Position numbers and translations under genes: made by a program. DNA of 26,194 nucleotides from SZUA-521 sp041738285 (GTDB lineage: Bacteria; Pseudomonadota; Gammaproteobacteria; Pseudomonadales; Azotimanducaceae), in NCBI GenBank assembly GCA_041738285.1, contig JBGSQB010000197.1, forward strand, positions 1 to 26,194, given 5' to 3'. Positions 22,847 to 26,194 of this stretch are shown here, in pieces (the stretch's first letter is position 1; each line of letters opens with the position of its first letter). The notes below the pieces were generated by a model. It was not told the origin of the DNA and did not search any database. It was given only the letters and a program-made list of their open reading frames with translations.

Positions 22847-22870
22847 TGTAGTGCGGCGCACTACACTAGC
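22842..22870. terminator. Perfect 13-bp palindrome between maf and rluC, likely bidirectional terminator
   Basis: 22842-22854 is the exact reverse complement of 22858-22870, with a 3-nt loop. It contains the TAG of maf (22844-22846) and the TAG of rluC (22861-22863). It lacks a T-run on either side, so the termination role is inferred from position and stem strength. Confidence 0.6.
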
Positions 22871-23802
22871 GCCCGCCAGGCGTCGACGAAGTCCGCCGGC
22901 GGCTCCGCCGTAAACCGGTGCGCGACACCGCCGACCTGCACTGCCAAGGCGGCTGCATGCAGGCAGAGCCGACGTACACCGAGCGCGCGCACCGCAGACA
23001 CCCGCTCATCCCCCGCATACTTGTCATCGCCGACGATCGGATGACCGGCGGCCTTGCAGTGCACGCGTATCTGATGCGTTCGTCCGGTGTGCGGAAACGC
23101 ACGAATCCAGCTGAAGTCGGTCGTCGCCTGCTTCAGTTCGAAATCGGTGCGGGCGGCCTTGCCAGCTGCGTTACTGACCCTGACCCGCCGCTCACCACCA
23201 CCCGCGAGGACGCGCTCCAGCGGTGCCTGCACACTGCGCTTGTTGCGCGCCCAGCGGCCATGAACGATTGCATCGTAGGTCTTTCGCACCTGGCCGTCCC
23301 GGAACGCGGCATGCAGCTCGATGAGCGCCGACCGCCGCCGCGCCAACACCAGTATCCCCGAGGTGTCGCGATCGATCCGATGTGCCAGCTCGAGACGCTC
23401 ATCGCCGCTGCGTTGGCGCAGCGCTTCCACGACACCGAGATTCACGCCGCTACCGCCGTGTACGGCGATGCCGGCCGGCTTGTTCAGCACGATGATGCCC
23501 GCATCCTCGTAAAGGATGCACGCCGTCAGGTGGGCGATGAGGCCTGGCGCTGCCTGCCCAGGGTCGCGCGCTGCGCCGTGCCATGGCGGTACGCGAACCT
23601 TGTCTCCCTTGACCAGCCGATGATCAGGCCCCACCCGCTGCCCGTTGATACGCACTTCACCCTTGCGCAACATGCGATAGACACGGCTGCGAGGCACGCC
23701 AGCGAGTTCTCGCAGCAGATAGTTGTCGATACGCTGGCCCGCGTGCTCGTCAATCTCGACAAGGCGCACGGCGGTGTGGCGAACACTGGGGGATCCGATC
23801 AA
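22861..23802 (-). CDS. rluC: 23S rRNA pseudouridine synthase RluC
   Basis: RluA-family pseudouridine synthase; E. coli RluC modifies 23S rRNA positions 955, 2504 and 2580. The 313-residue protein has an N-terminal S4 RNA-binding domain (about 20-75, RIDNYLLRELAGVPRSRVYR) and the catalytic motif HRIDRDTSGIL at 141-151 with Asp144, the same number as in E. coli. FPHTGRTHQIRVH is the family C-terminal motif. Its divergent position to rne is that of E. coli rluC. The start is uncertain: TTG at 23802 with a weak AGAG upstream, or GTG at 23769 with no clear site. Confidence 0.94.
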   Translation of the reverse strand: MIGSPSVRHTAVRLVEIDEHAGQRIDNYLLRELAGVPRSRVYRMLRKGEVRINGQRVGPDHRLVKGDKVRVPPWHGAARDPGQAAPGLIAHLTACILYEDAGIIVLNKPAGIAVHGGSGVNLGVVEALRQRSGDERLELAHRIDRDTSGILVLARRRSALIELHAAFRDGQVRKTYDAIVHGRWARNKRSVQAPLERVLAGGGERRVRVSNAAGKAARTDFELKQATTDFSWIRAFPHTGRTHQIRVHCKAAGHPIVGDDKYAGDERVSAVRALGVRRLCLHAAALAVQVGGVAHRFTAEPPADFVDAWRALV

Positions 23803-24274
23803 ATCTCTATCCGATTGAAGTACTTACCGGGCGCTGCTATATTCCGACCGCGTTTGCAGGGTTGCGCTGCCGGATTCGGTGAGGCCGCATCCGGCAAAGT
23901 AGCCCCGAACGCAAAGTTCACACGGTGCGGAACATTCTGCACCAGGCGTGGCCGGTTTACACGATTGACCGCGTCTTAATCATCAACTGCACGGTGCGCG
24001 CGAAACGGCGGCTGGCAGAAAGTACATCCGAGACGACGGCAATACATCGCCATCGTCGAACGAACAAACAGGGGCACTCGCACGGGCGAGGCAGTAATGG
24101 GTCAGTTGGCGTTGTTCCGAGTCGTCTCGGAAATCGCCCGAATCGTCGAACGCACTGTCATCTCTTTTCGTTCACGACATTCACGCTGATCCGATCACGC
24201 GGTGGCGAACCGCGGCCTGCTTTCTGTCGATGGCGTTCCGAGTGGCACCGGCCAGACTACGGAACACAACTCCC
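23803..24274 (+). promoter_or_regulatory. rne 5' leader region, structured and non-coding
   Basis: The only long stretch in the window without a recognisable gene. It holds the rne promoter and about 425 nt of leader with at least five simple hairpins: 23868-23896 (8-bp TGCCGGAT stem plus inner CGG/CCG), 23924-23943 (GGTGC/GCACC, continuing GAA/TTC), 24032-24057 (9-bp, one mismatch), 24115-24132 (7-bp TTCCGAG stem, 4-nt loop) and 24198-24214 (6-bp CGCGGT stem). In E. coli the 361-nt rne leader lets RNase E control its own mRNA decay; a similar role is inferred here. No sequence match to the enterobacterial element is claimed. Confidence 0.6.
23815..23843 (+). promoter_or_regulatory. Sigma70 promoter of rne
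   Basis: TTGAAG (23815-23820), exact 17-bp spacer and TATATT (23838-23843): four and five of six consensus matches. Transcription would begin near 23850, giving a leader of about 425 nt before the rne ATG. The -35 box is 12 bp from the rluC start codon, on the opposite strand. Confidence 0.7.
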
Positions 24275-26194
24275 ATGAAGAGAATGTTGATCAACGCAAC
24301 GCAACCCGAAGAGGTGCGCGTTGCACTCGTCGACGGCCAGCGCCTGTACGACCTCGATATCGAAAGCCGCGCCCGCGAACAGAAAAAGTCGAGCATCTAT
24401 AAAGGTCGAATCACCCGCGTCGAACCGAGCCTCGAGGCCGCATTCGTAGAATTCGGATCGGAACGGCACGGCTTCCTGCCCCTCAAAGAAGTCGCCCGTT
24501 CGTACTTCAAACGGGGCGACGGCGACGGCCGCCGCGGCATCGCCGACCTGATCAGCGAAGGTCAGGAAGTCATCGTCCAGGTCGACAAAGAAGAGCGCGG
24601 CACCAAGGGTGCGGCGCTTTCCACGTTCGTGAGTCTGGCCGGTCGCTATCTCGTGCTCATGCCTAACAATCCCCGCGCCGGCGGCATCTCGCGTCGCATC
24701 GAAGGCGACGAGCGCGACATGCTGCGGGAAGCGCTGTCGAGTCTGAACATTCCCGAAGGCATGGGCGTGATCGTGCGCACGGCTGGGATCGGCCGCAGTC
24801 CCGAAGAAATGCAGTCAGACCTCGACTACCTCGTCCAGCTGTGGGATGCGATCGGCAAGGCCGCCGAGAAGCAGCGCGCACCACTGCTGTTGTACCAGGA
24901 GAACAACATCATTCTGCGGGCCATTCGAGACAATCTTCGCGATGACATCGGAGAAGTGCTGGTCGATGAAAAAGCGCCCTTCGAAGAGGCGCAGGCATTC
25001 ATCGAACAGGTGATGCCGGACTTCAAGGACCGGGTCAAACACTACTCAGACACGATCCCACTGTTCTCGCGCTATCAGATCGAAAATCAGATCGAGTCGG
25101 CGTTTGAGCGCGAAGTGCGATTGCCATCGGGCGGCGGCATTGTGATCGATCCGACCGAGGCACTGGTTTCGATCGACATCAACTCCGCACGCGCCACCAA
25201 AGGTGCGGACATCGAAGAGACCGCACTCAACACCAATCTCGAAGCGGCCGAGGAAATCGCGCGCCAACTGCGTTTGCGGGACATCGGCGGATTGATCGTC
25301 GTCGACTTCATCGACATGACGAGCGCGAAAAACCAGCGCGCCGTCGAAACGCGCATGCGCGAGGTGATGGAAGGTGACCGAGCGCGCGTGCAGATGGGCC
25401 GCATATCCCGGTTCGGTCTGCTCGAAATGTCGCGCCAGCGCTTGCGTTCGTCGCTCGAGGAAATCACCACAGAGCTGTGTCCACGCTGTCGAGGCCAGGG
25501 TCGAATCCGCGATATCCGCTCCCTTGCGCTCGCCATATTGCGGGTCATGGAAGAAGACGCATTGAAGGACCGCAGCTCCATCGTTCGGGCCATTGTGCCA
25601 ATCGCGGTCGGTTCGTATCTGTTGAACGAGAAGCGCCGGGACGTTGCGGAAATCGAACGGCGCACGGGCACACATCTCGTGATTGTGCCGAGTTCGAATT
25701 TCGAAACCCCCCACTATGAAGTGCAGCGACTGCGTGACGACCACGTTGCCGCAGAGGGCGAGATCGCGTCCTACGAACTGGGCGCAACGGATGAGTCGGC
25801 CGCCGAAGACGTGCAGCCATTTCCGCAGCGTGTCAATCGTGTCCAGGAAGCCGTGGTGCGACCTACCCCGCCGCCGCCACCGAGTCCAACGCCAGCGCCT
25901 GCCGCCGCAGCGCCCGTCGCGCCAACGGCCCCTGCTCGAACCGGGTTGTTTCGGCGCATTGCCAACAGTCTCTTCAAGCCTGCAGAGCCGACCCCTGGCG
26001 CCGCTGTTGCCGCGCCCAAAGCCGAGGCACCTGCACGTACCGAGCGCCCGCTGCGCGAGGACCGCAAGCCCAATCGGGAACGCGCCCCCCGCAATCGGAA
26101 TCGGAACCGGGATGGCGATCGGGAGCGCAGCCGGGATGGCGAACGCGAAGACAATCGCAATCGCGGTCGCAGCGACGATCGTGCACCGCGACAG
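24275..26194 (+). CDS. rne: Ribonuclease E (5' part, truncated by window edge)
   Basis: Essential endoribonuclease and scaffold of the RNA degradosome, acting at the inner membrane. 640 codons are present without a stop, so the gene runs past the window. The N-terminus MKRMLINATQ is that of E. coli RNase E. The S1 domain lies at about 35-125, the 5'-sensor/RNase H-like region follows, and the DNase I-like catalytic core holds Asp301 (SIDINSARAT) and Asp344 (VVDFIDMT), equivalent to Asp303 and Asp346. The zinc-link Cys402 and Cys405 (CPRC) equal Cys404/407. A Pro/Ala-rich linker, an amphipathic GLFRRIANSLF at 557-567 like the membrane-targeting helix, and an Arg/Asn/Asp-rich RNA-binding region follow. 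The ATG has no clear Shine-Dalgarno. Confidence 0.97.
   Translation, partial: MKRMLINATQPEEVRVALVDGQRLYDLDIESRAREQKKSSIYKGRITRVEPSLEAAFVEFGSERHGFLPLKEVARSYFKRGDGDGRRGIADLISEGQEVIVQVDKEERGTKGAALSTFVSLAGRYLVLMPNNPRAGGISRRIEGDERDMLREALSSLNIPEGMGVIVRTAGIGRSPEEMQSDLDYLVQLWDAIGKAAEKQRAPLLLYQENNIILRAIRDNLRDDIGEVLVDEKAPFEEAQAFIEQVMPDFKDRVKHYSDTIPLFSRYQIENQIESAFEREVRLPSGGGIVIDPTEALVSIDINSARATKGADIEETALNTNLEAAEEIARQLRLRDIGGLIVVDFIDMTSAKNQRAVETRMREVMEGDRARVQMGRISRFGLLEMSRQRLRSSLEEITTELCPRCRGQGRIRDIRSLALAILRVMEEDALKDRSSIVRAIVPIAVGSYLLNEKRRDVAEIERRTGTHLVIVPSSNFETPHYEVQRLRDDHVAAEGEIASYELGATDESAAEDVQPFPQRVNRVQEAVVRPTPPPPPSPTPAPAAAAPVAPTAPARTGLFRRIANSLFKPAEPTPGAAVAAPKAEAPARTERPLREDRKPNRERAPRNRNRNRDGDRERSRDGEREDNRNRGRSDDRAPRQ

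Noticed and set aside
23881..23930. Resemblance of GGCAAAG...GAACGCAAAG in the rne leader to a c-di-GMP (GEMM-I) riboswitch
   Set aside because: The short stretch between the two CAAA elements cannot form the required P2 stem and GNRA loop, and the receptor part is not recognisable.
26050..26194. Repetitive CGGAATCGG/GGGATGGCGA-like DNA at the right edge as a possible tandem repeat element
   Set aside because: It is the coding sequence of the low-complexity Arg/Asn/Asp-rich tail of RNase E, a normal feature of this protein.

Overview
The window looks like a compact, GC-rich gammaproteobacterial chromosome segment. The best evidence is the minus-strand cluster yceD-rpmF-fabD-fabG-acpP-fabF-mltG-tmk-holB-pilZ-tatD, followed by maf and the divergent rluC/rne pair. 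This gene order is typical of Gammaproteobacteria, and pilZ between holB and tatD is the Pseudomonas/Xanthomonas-type arrangement. No IS elements, phage genes, CRISPR arrays, rRNA or tRNA genes were seen. The genus cannot be named from the sequence.

Layout. (1) 153-791 (+): a HAD-like hydrolase, tail to tail with a galactoside operon. (2) 5138-784 (-): GH4 alpha-galactosidase, PfkB/ribokinase-like kinase, galK, galT. Galactose released from alpha-galactosides would be phosphorylated by GalK and passed to GalT; the kinase in the middle may use the other half of the substrate. (3) 5225-6253 (+): a conserved-looking protein of unknown function. (4) 10141-6265 (-): a molybdenum hydroxylase of the xanthine dehydrogenase family, with FAD, 2[2Fe-2S] and Mo subunits, ending in a small MoaD/ThiS-like protein with a C-terminal Gly-Gly. 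(5) 10247-14144 (+): pepQ, a DPP-IV-type S9 peptidase and a GNAT acetyltransferase, joined by ATGA overlaps, probably a proline-peptide catabolic operon. (6) 22141-14131 (-): the fatty-acid, cell-envelope and replication cluster. It lacks plsX and fabH between rpmF and fabD, and pabC between fabF and mltG. (7) 22256-22846 (+): a YceF-type Maf pyrophosphatase. (8) 23802-22861 (-): rluC. (9) 24275-end (+): rne, encoding RNase E, truncated by the window edge and preceded by a leader of about 425 nt rich in hairpins.

Regulatory signals readable by eye are good sigma70-like promoters for rne and yceD, probable ones for acpP and pilZ, an intrinsic terminator/attenuator between acpP and fabF, and a 13-bp perfect palindrome that carries the stop codons of both maf and rluC. 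Within operons, genes overlap or nearly touch; three of the four convergent gene ends overlap or lie within 11 bp, and the fourth is 14 bp. The whole region is therefore very tightly packed.

The most unusual points are the Gly-Gly sulfur-carrier-like protein attached to the Mo-hydroxylase operon, the kinase inserted in the galactoside operon, the missing plsX-fabH, a DNA polymerase delta-prime subunit without its zinc-binding cysteines, a yceD promoter that predicts a leaderless mRNA, and the structured rne leader.
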